Shown piece after piece: positions 44,899 through 54,391 of a stretch of DNA of 64,000 nucleotides. This DNA comes from Streptomyces iakyrus (lineage in GTDB: Bacteria > Actinomycetota > Actinomycetes > Streptomycetales > Streptomycetaceae), in the NCBI RefSeq assembly GCF_000717055.1, contig NZ_JNXI01000009.1, forward strand, positions 1-64,000, given 5' to 3'. Under the pieces are notes generated by a model. The model worked only from the letters and a program-made list of their open reading frames with translations. It had not been told where the DNA came from and did not search any database. Numbering within the stretch: the stretch's first letter is position 1; each line of letters opens with the position of its first letter. The translations under genes were made by a program, and so were the position numbers.

Positions 44899-47800
44899 TG
44901 CCGCCCGCCGCTCGTAAGAAGCTTCCGCCGAAGGGGCACATCCCCACGCCGGACGAGCAGCACGAGGAGTGGCTGAAGCTCCTGCGCCCCGACGGGCCCT
45001 TCCTCTCCCTCCCGGTGCTGATGGCGGTGTTCCCGCAGGGCCTGGACGATGTCGCGGACGGTCTGCGGCCACGCCTGCGCCAGGCCTGGGCCGAGGTGCA
45101 GGGGGACCCGGCCCTCCTTCGCCCAGCCTGGGAGCGGCTCGTCCTCGGCGAGCTGCTCGGCTGGACGCCCGGCCTGCGCGACGGCGCCGCCCTCCCCCCG
45201 ACGCTCCGGGCCGGCGCGAACACCCCCGACGCGGCCCTCCTCGGCCCCTCCCCCGACGGGTCACGCCCGCGCGTCCTCTTTTTCCGCACGCCGGGCTGGG
45301 GCGACTCCCTCACCCGGGCCAAGGGCGACACGCCGTCCCTGGTCGACCGGGCCGCCGACCTGGCCCGCTGGCGCGAGGTCCCCCTCGCCCTGCTGACCAA
45401 CGGCCGCGAATGGGCACTGGTGCACGCCCGCCCGAAGGAGGCGCAGACCGTCGCGGTCTTCGACGCCGACCTGTGGTTCGAGGAACCCCTCCTGCTGCGC
45501 GCCTTCGCCAGCCTCCTGCACGCCCGCCGCGCCGCGCTGCCCGCGCGTGACAGGGAGGGAGCGCACACCTCGTCCCTCGCCGCGCTGTTCGCCCGTACGG
45601 CGGAGCAGCAGGCGGAGGTCACCGACACCCTGGGCAAGCAGGTCCGGGCAGCCGTGGCCCTGCTGGTGGGCGAACTTTCGCGCCTCGACCGCGAGTCGGG
45701 TGGTGACCTGCTCGCCGGCGTCCGGGACAAGCAGGTGTACGAGGGCGCGCTGACGGTGATGATGCGCCTGGTCTTCCTCCTCTACGCGGAGGAACAGCGC
45801 CTGCTGCCGTCCGGGGACGCGCTGTACGACGCCTCCTACGGCGTCGGCCCCCTCTACGACGACCTGTGCGAGGCCCGCGACCTGCACGGCGGCGAGCTGG
45901 GCGACCGCCGGGCCGCAGCGTGGCCGCGCCTGGCCGCGCTGTTCGCGGCGATCCACGGCGGCTGCCTGCACGAGGAGCTGTGGATCCCCGCGTACGGCGG
46001 CTCGCTCTTCGACCCGGCCCGCTTCCCGTGGCTGGCGGAGGCCAAGGTCACGGACCGGGTGGTGTACGAGATCCTGCACGCCCTGCTGACCCTGCGCCGC
46101 AAGGGTGTGAAGGGTGAGGAGGCCCTGTCGTACAAGGGCCTGGACGTCGAGCAGATCGGGCACGTCTACGAGGGTCTGCTGGAGTACGGCTGCCGGAGGG
46201 CCGACGAGGCGTACGTCGGGGTGGTGCTCGGCCGTGACAAGCAGTACGAGGCGGTTCTCCCGCTGGCCCGCCTGGAGGAGTGGCGGGGCGCGGGCGGTAC
46301 GGCGCTGGCGGCCGGCCTGAAGGAGGCCACCGGCGTCTCGGCCTCCCAAGTGAACTCCGCCATGGCGAAGTCGACCGGCACGGTGACGGCCGAGCTGCAC
46401 GCCGCCTGCGACAACGACGAGGCGCTGGCCGCGCGGGTCGCGGTCTTCGAGGCCCTGGTGGGCGACGACCTGCGGGGAACGCCGCTGGTCTTCCCCGCGG
46501 GGTCCGTCGTCATGGTCCGCTCCAGCGACCGCCGGAACACGGGTACGCACTACACGCCGAAGAAGCTGGCTGAGGAGGTCGTCGAGCACACGCTGGCGCC
46601 CCTGTGTTACTCGCCCGGCCCGGCCGAGGGGGCGGAACCGGGTGTCTGGCAGGCCAAGTCAGCTGATGAGCTGCTGAAACTGCGGGTCCTGGACCCGGCG
46701 ATGGGCTCGGGTGCCTTCCTGGTGTCGGCCTGCCGCTATCTGGCCGACCGGGTGGTGGAGGCGTGGCTGCGGAAGCCGGAGCTGCCGGCGGAGATCGGCC
46801 GGGACGTCGACCGCGACGACCATGAGCAACTGCACCAGATCGCCCGGCGGCTGGTGGCCGACCGGTGTCTGTACGGCGTCGACCGCGACCCCATGGCCGT
46901 GGAGCTGGCCAAGCTGTCGCTGTGGCTGGTGACGCTGGCGAAGGGGCGGCCGTTCTCGTTCCTGGACCATGCGTTGCGGAGCGGGGACTCGCTGGTCGGG
47001 GTCATCGACGTCCGGCAGATCAAGGCGTTCCATCTGGAGTGGCAGGACCGGCAGTTGAGTCCGGATGTCGCGCGGGCGCTGGACGTCACGGAGACGCTGC
47101 TGTCGGAGGCGGCGGAGCTGCGGCGGGAGATCGAGTCGACCGCGGTGACCGATATCCGCGTGGTCCGGGACAAGGCGGAGCTGCTGGCCAAGGCGGAGTC
47201 CCGGGCCGATCGTCTGCGGCTAGCGGCAGATGCGGTGGTGGGGGCCGCGCTGGCCGCGGAGGGCATCTCCGACGAGGAGGCCGCGGAGCTCTCCGGTGAG
47301 GAGCAGCAGGGCGGGGCCCGGGGCGCGGCGCGCTTCCGTGATGCCAAGGAAGACGCGAAGTCGTGGGCGTACCGGAACCGGTTGGAGGCAGTGGCCGGGC
47401 TGGTGGCCACCGCGTTGGAGGACGGGCCGGGGGCTGAGGGGGCGGCTGAGCGAGCTCGGGGGATTGTGGAGGGGTGGCTGAAGGGGCCTCGGGCTGAGGC
47501 TATTCGGCCGTTGCATTGGCCGTTGGAGTTTCCGGAGGTCATGGGGGTGGGGTCCGGGGGCGGGTTTGATGCGGTGGTGGGGAATCCGCCGTTTGTGGGG
47601 GGCCAGAAGCTCACGGGGGCGCTGGGGCAGGACTACCGCGAGTACCTGGTGAACCGGGTGGGGGGCGGCAAGCGGGGTAGCGCGGACCTGTGCTCGTATT
47701 TTTTGCTGCGGAACCTGTCGCTGGCGCCGGGGCGGCGTACGGGGATCATCGCCACGAACACGATTGCCCAGGGGGATACCCGGGAGGTCGGGCTTGATCA

Positions 47801-49064
47801 GGCGACGGCCAATGGCTGGACGGTTTATCGGGCGGTGAAGTCCCAGCCGTGGGCCGGGACGGCGGCGGTAGCGGTGTCGTTGCTGTGGCTGGCCGGGGAG
47901 CTCGGGCAGGGTGAGGGTCCGGTGCTGAACGGCAACGAGGTTCGGGGGATTACGGCGGGGCTGGATCCGGCTTCGCGGGCGTCTGGGACGCCATATCGAT
48001 TGGTGGCGAACGAAGCACAGGCGTTCCAGGGGTCGAACGTGCTGGGCAAGGGGTTCGTGCTGGAGCGTAAGGACGCACGAGAGCTGATCGCCAAGGACTC
48101 GAATAACAAGGACGTGCTGTTTCCCTACCTCATTGGCAAAGACCTGAACCAGCAGCCTGGTGCGATCGCGAACCGGTGGGTGATCAACTTCCATGACTGG
48201 GCGAAGGAGAAGGCGGAGGAGTACGCCGAAGTTTTTGCAATCGTGGAGCGGGACGTCCAGCCCGTGAGGGCGCTGAACAATCGAGCAGCGCGCCGAGAGC
48301 GATGGTGGCAGTACGCCGAGCGAGCACCGCAGCTATACGAGGCCATCGCAGATCTGGAACAAGTAGTAGTCATTGCGCGCGTCAGTAAGACGGTCACGCC
48401 GCTGCGTGTTCCTACCGGCCAGGTCATGAGCGAACAGGTCGTGGTATTTCCAACCAGTAGCGCAGCCGAGCTAGCGATACTCACCAGCTCCATGCATTAC
48501 TGGTGGACCGTCAAATACTCCGGAGACATGCGCGGGGACCTGCGATACTCGCCCTCTGACGTCTACGAGAACTTCCCCCGTTGCCACGAGACACCGCGCC
48601 TCAATGAGGCCGGTCAGGCACTGGAGAAGCTTCAGCGGACAGCCATGGACAGCCGTGGCATCGGCCTCACCGCGCTGTACAACGTCGTCCACTCCGAGAC
48701 GGAAACTGCCGCTGACTTGCGGGCAATTCGTGGCGCCCATGTCGAAGTTGACCAGGCAGTATCCGAGGCGTACGGCTGGGTGGATCTCGATCTGCAGCAC
48801 GGTTTCCGTGAATCCGCACAGGGACCCCGTTTTACCATCGCCGCAGACATCCAGACTGAGGTCCTGGACCGTCTTCTGGAGCTGAACCACGCGCGCTACA
48901 AGGAAGAGCTAGACAAAGGCCTGCATACCCCGGAGGCCAAGCGCCGGCGGGCTGCTGCTCGCAAGGCCAAGGCGAGGGCACGAGCCTCTGCGCGCACATC
49001 CCAGAGCGTCACTTCGACCTTCGATGACGATGGGCTGTTCTCCCCGCCGGACGCCCTGTTCTGA
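44898..49064 (+). CDS. drmMI: DISARM adenine-specific DNA methylase DrmMI
   Basis: The product is 1388 residues. The first 300 or so are of the helical/nuclease-like type seen before class I N6-adenine methylases. The SAM motif I is LDPAMGSGAF (598-607) and the catalytic motif IV is NPPF (896-899). The target-recognition part follows (about 950-1330) and the end is a Lys/Arg/Ala tail. In class 1 DISARM this enzyme marks self DNA. Codon use shifts noticeably from about 47450 onward: more G- or T-ending and AT-rich codons cover the catalytic end and recognition part. This suggests that region was exchanged. Translation is coupled to drmD. Confidence 0.92.
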   Translation: MPPAARKKLPPKGHIPTPDEQHEEWLKLLRPDGPFLSLPVLMAVFPQGLDDVADGLRPRLRQAWAEVQGDPALLRPAWERLVLGELLGWTPGLRDGAALPPTLRAGANTPDAALLGPSPDGSRPRVLFFRTPGWGDSLTRAKGDTPSLVDRAADLARWREVPLALLTNGREWALVHARPKEAQTVAVFDADLWFEEPLLLRAFASLLHARRAALPARDREGAHTSSLAALFARTAEQQAEVTDTLGKQVRAAVALLVGELSRLDRESGGDLLAGVRDKQVYEGALTVMMRLVFLLYAEEQRLLPSGDALYDASYGVGPLYDDLCEARDLHGGELGDRRAAAWPRLAALFAAIHGGCLHEELWIPAYGGSLFDPARFPWLAEAKVTDRVVYEILHALLTLRRKGVKGEEALSYKGLDVEQIGHVYEGLLEYGCRRADEAYVGVVLGRDKQYEAVLPLARLEEWRGAGGTALAAGLKEATGVSASQVNSAMAKSTGTVTAELHAACDNDEALAARVAVFEALVGDDLRGTPLVFPAGSVVMVRSSDRRNTGTHYTPKKLAEEVVEHTLAPLCYSPGPAEGAEPGVWQAKSADELLKLRVLDPAMGSGAFLVSACRYLADRVVEAWLRKPELPAEIGRDVDRDDHEQLHQIARRLVADRCLYGVDRDPMAVELAKLSLWLVTLAKGRPFSFLDHALRSGDSLVGVIDVRQIKAFHLEWQDRQLSPDVARALDVTETLLSEAAELRREIESTAVTDIRVVRDKAELLAKAESRADRLRLAADAVVGAALAAEGISDEEAAELSGEEQQGGARGAARFRDAKEDAKSWAYRNRLEAVAGLVATALEDGPGAEGAAERARGIVEGWLKGPRAEAIRPLHWPLEFPEVMGVGSGGGFDAVVGNPPFVGGQKLTGALGQDYREYLVNRVGGGKRGSADLCSYFLLRNLSLAPGRRTGIIATNTIAQGDTREVGLDQATANGWTVYRAVKSQPWAGTAAVAVSLLWLAGELGQGEGPVLNGNEVRGITAGLDPASRASGTPYRLVANEAQAFQGSNVLGKGFVLERKDARELIAKDSNNKDVLFPYLIGKDLNQQPGAIANRWVINFHDWAKEKAEEYAEVFAIVERDVQPVRALNNRAARRERWWQYAERAPQLYEAIADLEQVVVIARVSKTVTPLRVPTGQVMSEQVVVFPTSSAAELAILTSSMHYWWTVKYSGDMRGDLRYSPSDVYENFPRCHETPRLNEAGQALEKLQRTAMDSRGIGLTALYNVVHSETETAADLRAIRGAHVEVDQAVSEAYGWVDLDLQHGFRESAQGPRFTIAADIQTEVLDRLLELNHARYKEELDKGLHTPEAKRRRAAARKAKARARASARTSQSVTSTFDDDGLFSPPDALF

Positions 49065-49125
49065 TCCCGTACGCCGACGCGCCCCGCACTCGGTTCTCAC
49101 CAGGCGGGGCACGAGCGCGAAGCGG

Positions 49126-49335
49126 TCATGCCCCGGAGGCGTACACTACAAAGTCCGCCCACACCTCCGGCGTGAGTGCCAGTTGCGGCCCTGCAATGTC
49201 CTTTGAGTCGCGGACGTGAATGGCGCCGGAGGCTACGGCGATCTCGACGCAGGAGTCGCCGTCGGGGCCGCTGCTGTAGCTGCTCTTGAACCACGCCAGT
49301 TCAGAGCTGTCCCTGGCAGTGGGCTTGAGGATCAT
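49126..49335 (-). CDS. DUF397 small regulatory protein
   Basis: The product is 69 residues with the DUF397 signature: ELAWFKSSYSSGPDGDSCVE, then a VRDSKD segment, and a C-terminal WADFVVYA-type end. DUF397 proteins accompany XRE-family (WhiJ-like) regulators in Streptomyces and probably modulate them. It overlaps the upstream regulator gene by 4 nt (ATGA). It lies directly after drmMI, on the opposite strand. Confidence 0.9.
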   Translation of the reverse strand: MILKPTARDSSELAWFKSSYSSGPDGDSCVEIAVASGAIHVRDSKDIAGPQLALTPEVWADFVVYASGA

Positions 49336-50207
49336 GTCTCTCCCAGCAGTTGCTCGATCAGCGCCAACGACTCCCCAGGCGGGAGAGCCAGCGCCCGGAT
49401 GGTGCCATACCGCAGCTCAAGAATGCGAAGCTGCTTCGGCTCGGGCGTCGGGCGTCCGCTGAACGCGCCGTCGGAGCGCCCCACCGCCGTTCCGTCCTCG
49501 AACTTCAGCACTTCGATCCTGCCGCTCATGCCGGGATGGGGTGCGCTGTCCATCGGCATTACCTGGAGGGTGACGTTGTTCAACCGCCCCACCTCCAGCA
49601 AGCGTTCGAACTGCTGTCGCCGCACCATTGTGCCTCCAACCGTGCGGCGCAGCGTCGCCTCTTCCAGGACGAAGCTGAGCGCGGGCGCGGGCGACCGCTC
49701 GTACACGGCCTGCCGTGCTACACGGGCGGCCACCCGGCGTTCCAGGTCTTCCGGCGAGTAGGCAGGCTGCCAAGACTCCAGCAGGGCGCGAGCATGCTCG
49801 GGCGTCTGCAGCAGACCGGCGATGTTGCAGCACTCGTACACACCGATCTCAACCGACCGCGCCTCCATCTGCGCCAGGTCCCGCACCTTCTTCGGGTACC
49901 GAACCTTCTTCACATCCTCCTTCATCGCCGAAATCAGCCCACCGGCGTTCAACACCTCGTCGGCCTTGTCCAGGTACTCGAACCGAGGGATCCGCTTCCC
50001 GCCCTCGATCTTGTAGACGAGATCCTCGCCGTACCCGACCGCCGTCCCGAACTCGCCGGCGCGCATCCCCACCGCCTCCCGCCGCAGCTTCAGCTGCCGC
50101 CCCACGGTGGCGATGACCGCCAGGCCCCACTCGTCGTCGGGGTCCACCTCCCAACCCGGCTCATCCGCCTCGCTCTTGAGCCGCATCGCTTCCCCGTCGA
50201 CCGTCAT
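49332..50207 (-). CDS. XRE-family regulator with DUF5753 domain (WhiJ-like)
   Basis: The product is 291 residues. The N-terminal helix-turn-helix spans about 30-85 (QLKLRREAVGMRAGEFGTAV, YGEDLVYKIEGGKR). The C-terminal DUF5753 domain contains VYECCNIAGLLQTPEHARAL and RQQFERLLEVGRLNNVTLQV. The start at 50207 is preferred because of AGAGGGGCGG upstream. With DUF397 downstream and an RsbW-like gene divergent, this is the standard Streptomyces WhiJ-type triad, which affects development and secondary metabolism. Here it sits inside a DISARM locus. Confidence 0.9.
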   Translation of the reverse strand: MTVDGEAMRLKSEADEPGWEVDPDDEWGLAVIATVGRQLKLRREAVGMRAGEFGTAVGYGEDLVYKIEGGKRIPRFEYLDKADEVLNAGGLISAMKEDVKKVRYPKKVRDLAQMEARSVEIGVYECCNIAGLLQTPEHARALLESWQPAYSPEDLERRVAARVARQAVYERSPAPALSFVLEEATLRRTVGGTMVRRQQFERLLEVGRLNNVTLQVMPMDSAPHPGMSGRIEVLKFEDGTAVGRSDGAFSGRPTPEPKQLRILELRYGTIRALALPPGESLALIEQLLGET

Positions 50208-50299
50208 CGCACCGCCCCTCTGCCGAACCGCCGAACCTCGACGCTCCACCGCCGTACGGCCCCTCCCGACAAGCCCGGACACGACCGGACAAGCAGCCG

Positions 50300-50331
50300 A
50301 CAGTGACCGTACGTATCGACTTCGTCACTGT
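50300..50331. promoter_or_regulatory. inverted repeat in divergent promoter region
   Basis: ACAGTGAC (50300-50307) and GTCACTGT (50324-50331) are perfect 8-bp arms 16 bp apart. They lie between the divergent starts of the XRE regulator (50207) and the ATP-binding protein gene (50365). This suits an operator for the XRE regulator controlling both genes. Confidence 0.5.
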
Positions 50332-50364
50332 TCACGGTAAGCGCGGACCGCCACGCTGAGTGAC

Positions 50365-50844
50365 GTGAATCAGGAAATCGCCGAACTCGGAACCGAACTG
50401 CTCCACCACATCCGCAACTTCAGCGTGCCGCTGTCCGCCACACCACGCGGAGCCCGCCTCGCCCGCCTCTTGGCGAACGAACAACTCCGCACCTGGGGAC
50501 TGCCGCTGGACCCCGCGGAGCACCTCGTGGCCGAGCTGGCGGCCAACGCCGTCACACACGGCCGCGTCCCGGGACGGGACTTCCGGCTCACGCTATACGT
50601 CGTGGGCGACACCCTCCGTATCGAGGTCACCGACACCAGGGGCGACCGGCTGCCGCACCGCGAACCCGTCACCCCCGACGGCGAGTCGGGCCGTGGCCTC
50701 GTCCTCGTAGAGGCTCTCGCGGACCGCTGGGGAGTGGCCCACGGACCCACCCCACGCAAGACCGTCTGGGCGGAGGTGAAGACCAGCGACACCGGATCGC
50801 GGACCGTCCCGACTCGGTACCCCACGCCCCGACCCCACGCGTGA
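50365..50844 (+). CDS. RsbW/SpoIIAB-like ATP-binding protein
   Basis: The product is 159 residues. It has the GHKL ATPase fold of anti-sigma kinases: N-box ELAANAVTHGR (about 56-66), VTDTRGDRLP as the G1-like box and SGRGLVLVEALADRWG as the G2 lid. It has no output domain. In Streptomyces such proteins are encoded next to WhiJ-type regulators and may act on sigma factors or on the regulator itself. It starts with GTG. Confidence 0.88.
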   Translation: MNQEIAELGTELLHHIRNFSVPLSATPRGARLARLLANEQLRTWGLPLDPAEHLVAELAANAVTHGRVPGRDFRLTLYVVGDTLRIEVTDTRGDRLPHREPVTPDGESGRGLVLVEALADRWGVAHGPTPRKTVWAEVKTSDTGSRTVPTRYPTPRPHA

Positions 50845-51084
50845 TCAAAGCTTTTCCGTGACCGGGTGGGGAGAACCGACCAAACCCAACCCCACCCACC
50901 TCCCCGCAGCACCCCAGGCCAACCCGTCACCCGGAAGAGTGGCGCTGCCCAACTGGGCTGGCATTCGGCCCGGTTCCCGGGCATATGCTCGCCGCGACCA
51001 CAACCGCAGACATGCGACGGCCCCCGGCCGGGACGGCAATCCCGATCGAGGGCCTGACCACCGAGGAAGATAGGCCCCTTCCCG

Positions 51085-52035
51085 ATGGATACCCCGCACC
51101 TTAGCGCGCCCCCGTGCGCCCAGCCGCTGAATCCGCGCGGCATCACCCACATCAACACCAAGCACACGACCCGCTTCACGGTCGTCGGCAACCACCTCAC
51201 CCAGCACCGCCGGCTCTCCCTCACGGCGATCGGCTTGGCCTGCCACATCCAGTCGCTGCCCTCGGGCGCCCGCGTCGACATCAAGACGCTCGCCGCCCGC
51301 TTCCCCGAGGGCGAGACCCGTGTCGCCGCAGCCCTGCGCGAACTGGAGACCCACGGCTACCTGGCCCGCACCCGCGAACGCCTCCCCAGCGGCCGGATCG
51401 TCACGCACACGGTCTCGTACAACCAGCCTGCGACCGCCGAGACACCCCGCCCCGAAGCAAGCGCCGACCGCCCTCCTCAAGCACCCGCCTCTCCCCCACC
51501 GGCGCCGCCACAGCCCGGTGAACCGGAGACCGCGGGCGAGCCCGAACCCAGGCCTGCAGGCGACCCAAAGCATGACTCCGAGCCCGCAGCCCCTACCCCC
51601 AAGCCCTCACTCCCAGAACCCCAAACCCCCGACCTCGACCGCCACCGCACCGCCACCGCGCTCCTCACCACCCTCCACCACCACGACCCCCGCCTGCTCC
51701 TCTCCGAGCGCGACGTCCGCGCCCTGGCCCCCGCAGCAGCCGCCTGGCTCGAACGCGGCGTGCGCCCCGAGGCCATCCGCCATGCCCTGACGTCGAACCT
51801 CCCGAGCAACCCCCGCCGCCCGGCCTCCCTGATCGCCTACCGCCTCACCGAACTCCTGCCACCCCCGGCACCCTCCGCGCCTCCCACACCCCCGTCAGGC
51901 GGCACCGACGCACCGCCACCCCCTCCCCCTTTCCGCAACTGCGAGGGCTGCGAGCGCGCCATCAGAACACCCACACCCGGCTCCTACTGCCGCGACTGCC
52001 GTGACGCGGGCCTGGACACCTGCGCGGCGGCATAA
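51085..52035 (+). CDS. winged-helix protein with C-terminal zinc motif
   Basis: The product is 316 residues. Residues about 30-115 form a winged helix (RLSLTAIGLACHIQSLPSGA, TLAARFPEGETRVAAALREL, GYLARTRERLPSG). A Pro/Glu-rich linker follows (115-185), then a helical segment (DLDRHRTATALLTTL, ERDVRALAPAAAAWLERGVR). The C-terminus has a likely C4 zinc site: NCEGCERAI, YCRDCRDAG. Such proteins occur in many Streptomyces, often in several copies. The target is unknown. Its own 240-nt upstream gap contains no gene. Confidence 0.75.
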   Translation: MDTPHLSAPPCAQPLNPRGITHINTKHTTRFTVVGNHLTQHRRLSLTAIGLACHIQSLPSGARVDIKTLAARFPEGETRVAAALRELETHGYLARTRERLPSGRIVTHTVSYNQPATAETPRPEASADRPPQAPASPPPAPPQPGEPETAGEPEPRPAGDPKHDSEPAAPTPKPSLPEPQTPDLDRHRTATALLTTLHHHDPRLLLSERDVRALAPAAAAWLERGVRPEAIRHALTSNLPSNPRRPASLIAYRLTELLPPPAPSAPPTPPSGGTDAPPPPPPFRNCEGCERAIRTPTPGSYCRDCRDAGLDTCAAA

Positions 52036-52091
52036 CTCCCTCCCAACAAAAGCAACTTCACGCATCAAACCGATGTTTTAGGGTGTTCATC

Positions 52092-53855
52092 GTGACAACA
52101 GAAGACCTCTTCCCGCGCGTCACGGCCCTGGAAGGCGCCGATCCAGAACTCGTCGCGATCGGCGAGCGCTACTGGGCCCTCGCGGGATTCCACGCGGAGA
52201 CCGGCACGCCCGTGTGGTGCGAGCGGGCGACGGACATCGAGACCCTGGGCTGGGGAAACCGGCACTATGTGATCGCAGCGGCCGGTACTCGCGCGGTCCT
52301 GGAGGGGCGAAACTGCCCCGAGTGCGGCGGACCGTTGAGCCTGGTCTCCCGTACGAGCCTCCAGCAGGTCTGCCTGGACGACGACACCGTGGTGTGCGCG
52401 GACTGCTCGCCGTCACTTACCGAGCTGGTACGCCAGCTCGCCGATCCCTCCAGGCAAAAGAAGCGCCAGGTCGCCAAGGCCATGGCGCGTCAGCAGTCCG
52501 CACTGCGGGAGGCACGCGCTCGCTGGGACGAGCTCTGCCAGGCAGCCGTCGAGGCGAAGTATCCCTTCCGTCTTCTCGCCGAGTCGGACATCCCGACCCG
52601 AGCCGGCGTACGCGAGATGATCGCCACGCTCGCCCTCCTCCGCTACGCCCCCTCCGCGACTCCGTTCACCGCGGTGAGTGCCTGGACCGCCCCGCTGCAT
52701 CCCGATGCCGCAGCCTCCAGCCACCTGCTCAACTCGTCCCTCTCGGCCGGCCTCCTGCGCGTCCACCCGAGCAGCCCCCACCACGCCTTCGTCTGGCGGC
52801 CGGACTCCTTCGAGACCGGGTTACAGGAAGCCGAAGGCGACCTGGACAACGTCCCCACCCCCACGCTCGAAAGCAGCTACTACCCCCAGAGGGCGTACTT
52901 CTACGCCCCCTACGGCACCAGCATGGGCACCGCCGCCGAGAACCTGGACGCCCACCTGAGCTCCGCGCTCGACCCCGCCGTCCTCACAGCGGCGCGCCAG
53001 CAGGACCTCCTGAACGCCGTGGTCGAGCTGGTCGCCGAGGAGGCGCTGCGCTATTTCACGCATCGCCTGGACGAGCTGTACCTGCCGGAGGTCCCGGAGA
53101 ACCAGTACGCCCGGCTCAAGGAGGCCGCCTACCGGGTCGCCGAGGTCCGTCCGCTCGGCGAGATCTACAACCTGGTGTGGCGGTCCACGCGGGCGGCAGC
53201 CGAGGGAGCTCAGAAGCACCCTCGTGCGCCCCGCGCCAACATGACCACGCATGCGCTCAACCAGTTCGAGGGCCACGCCCAGCGCGCCTGCGACGAGCCC
53301 GGATGGGCGATCAAGCCGTTCACCGAGATCACCTCACTCGGGCTCGCCGCCATGACGCGCGTCCTCTTCTACGGCGTGCTCGATCAGCCACCCTTCGAGA
53401 CCTCCCTGCCCGACATAGCCGCAGCCCTCCCGCCCGCGCTCCCGGGGCCGCCGGACGACCCCACTTCCGCCCGCTCCGGAGAACGGCCCGAGGCCCTGGA
53501 CGACATCCTCGCCGTCCTGACCGACGACCCGGAGGTATGGCAGCCTGAGCGCGTCCATGAGCTACTGGGCGACCTGCGGGAACTCTGCGCGGACGAGCCG
53601 GACTGGCACGTCGACAGCCACCTGATCGGGCGGGGCGCGGCCCGCCTGCGCCGCATGTACGACCGGCTCGCCCCGGCCATCGGCGCCCGTCAGGCGGCGC
53701 TCGCCGTACTCGCCGCCACCCCGCTGCTCGACCGCCCGATCGTCACGAACGGGGAGAGCGCTCCCTGCGGACCCTGGATCATGAACCATCTGACGGACGG
53801 GTTGCTGGGCCTCGGCGACGACCCCGTCTCCGCCGCAGAAGCGGAGCTTCCGTAG
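52092..53855 (+). CDS. unrecognised protein with CxxC...CxxC zinc ribbon (587 aa)
   Basis: I do not recognise this family. The N-terminal 110 residues hold a four-Cys zinc ribbon: NCPECGG (Cys75, Cys78) and VCADCS (Cys102, Cys105). A charged helix with KKRQVAKAMARQQ follows. The remainder is a mixed, mostly helical fold without membrane segments or known motifs. GTG at 52092 is preferred over the one at 52083, because AGGGTG lies 7 nt upstream of it. A short AT-rich stretch precedes it. It is convergent with the PIN gene (25-nt gap). It lies inside the DISARM locus, so a defence link is possible; this is inference. Confidence 0.65.
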   Translation: MTTEDLFPRVTALEGADPELVAIGERYWALAGFHAETGTPVWCERATDIETLGWGNRHYVIAAAGTRAVLEGRNCPECGGPLSLVSRTSLQQVCLDDDTVVCADCSPSLTELVRQLADPSRQKKRQVAKAMARQQSALREARARWDELCQAAVEAKYPFRLLAESDIPTRAGVREMIATLALLRYAPSATPFTAVSAWTAPLHPDAAASSHLLNSSLSAGLLRVHPSSPHHAFVWRPDSFETGLQEAEGDLDNVPTPTLESSYYPQRAYFYAPYGTSMGTAAENLDAHLSSALDPAVLTAARQQDLLNAVVELVAEEALRYFTHRLDELYLPEVPENQYARLKEAAYRVAEVRPLGEIYNLVWRSTRAAAEGAQKHPRAPRANMTTHALNQFEGHAQRACDEPGWAIKPFTEITSLGLAAMTRVLFYGVLDQPPFETSLPDIAAALPPALPGPPDDPTSARSGERPEALDDILAVLTDDPEVWQPERVHELLGDLRELCADEPDWHVDSHLIGRGAARLRRMYDRLAPAIGARQAALAVLAATPLLDRPIVTNGESAPCGPWIMNHLTDGLLGLGDDPVSAAEAELP

Positions 53856-53880
53856 CAGTCACCCAGGGCCGGGCTCAGGC

Positions 53881-54387
53881 TCACCGCAGTTCGGCCCACG
53901 TCCCCATCGTCGACTCCAGCGTCCAGATGCGGACCTCCGCCTGGACCCGGGACGCGTACTGATCCCGCTCGGCGACGATACTCAGGTCACCGGTGCCCAG
54001 TTGCTGACACACAGCGTGCTCGGCCAGATCCATCCCTGTGGTGCCGCCGTCGCACAGGGCGGTGAGGAATGCGCCGTCCCAGGTGCGCTCGTGCAGGACC
54101 CAGGGAGCCTCGCCCTCGGCGGTCTTGCGCAGCAGGCCCATGAAGGCCGCGGCACGTTTGCGACGGGCGTCCCCGTCCTTGATCTGGAAGACGTGGTTGC
54201 CCGTCTCGACCACGGTGGCGGTCGGCAGTACGAAGCGGACCTTCGCCTTCAATCTGGCGTCCATCTCCGCCAGGACCGCCGAGCGGTTCCCGTTCATGTG
54301 CGGCACGTCGAGGATCTCCACGAAGACCGACGTATCCAGGAAATCGACGACGGGGAGTTGCAGCCCTGGCCGACGCTGACTGCTCAC
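53881..54387 (-). CDS. PIN-domain protein (predicted RNase)
   Basis: The product is 168 residues. The PIN fold starts at VVDFLDTSVFVEIL with Asp15/Asp18. Further acidic positions are Glu61 (VVETGNHV), Asp120 (GMDLAEHAV) and Asp134 (GTGDLSIVAERDQY), which fits the metal-binding set of PIN nucleases. It starts with GTG 4 nt after the stop of the ATPase gene, so it is translated with it. No antitoxin gene of the VapB type is adjacent; the ATPase may control it. It is the last gene of the inverted four-gene cassette. Confidence 0.8.
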   Translation of the reverse strand: MSSQRRPGLQLPVVDFLDTSVFVEILDVPHMNGNRSAVLAEMDARLKAKVRFVLPTATVVETGNHVFQIKDGDARRKRAAAFMGLLRKTAEGEAPWVLHERTWDGAFLTALCDGGTTGMDLAEHAVCQQLGTGDLSIVAERDQYASRVQAEVRIWTLESTMGTWAELR

Positions 54388-54391
54388 GGGC

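Noticed and set aside
44898..49064. drmMI as BREX PglX
   Set aside because: The adenine methylase resembles PglX, but no PglZ or BrxC gene is present, and drmD, drmA, drmB and drmC fit DISARM.
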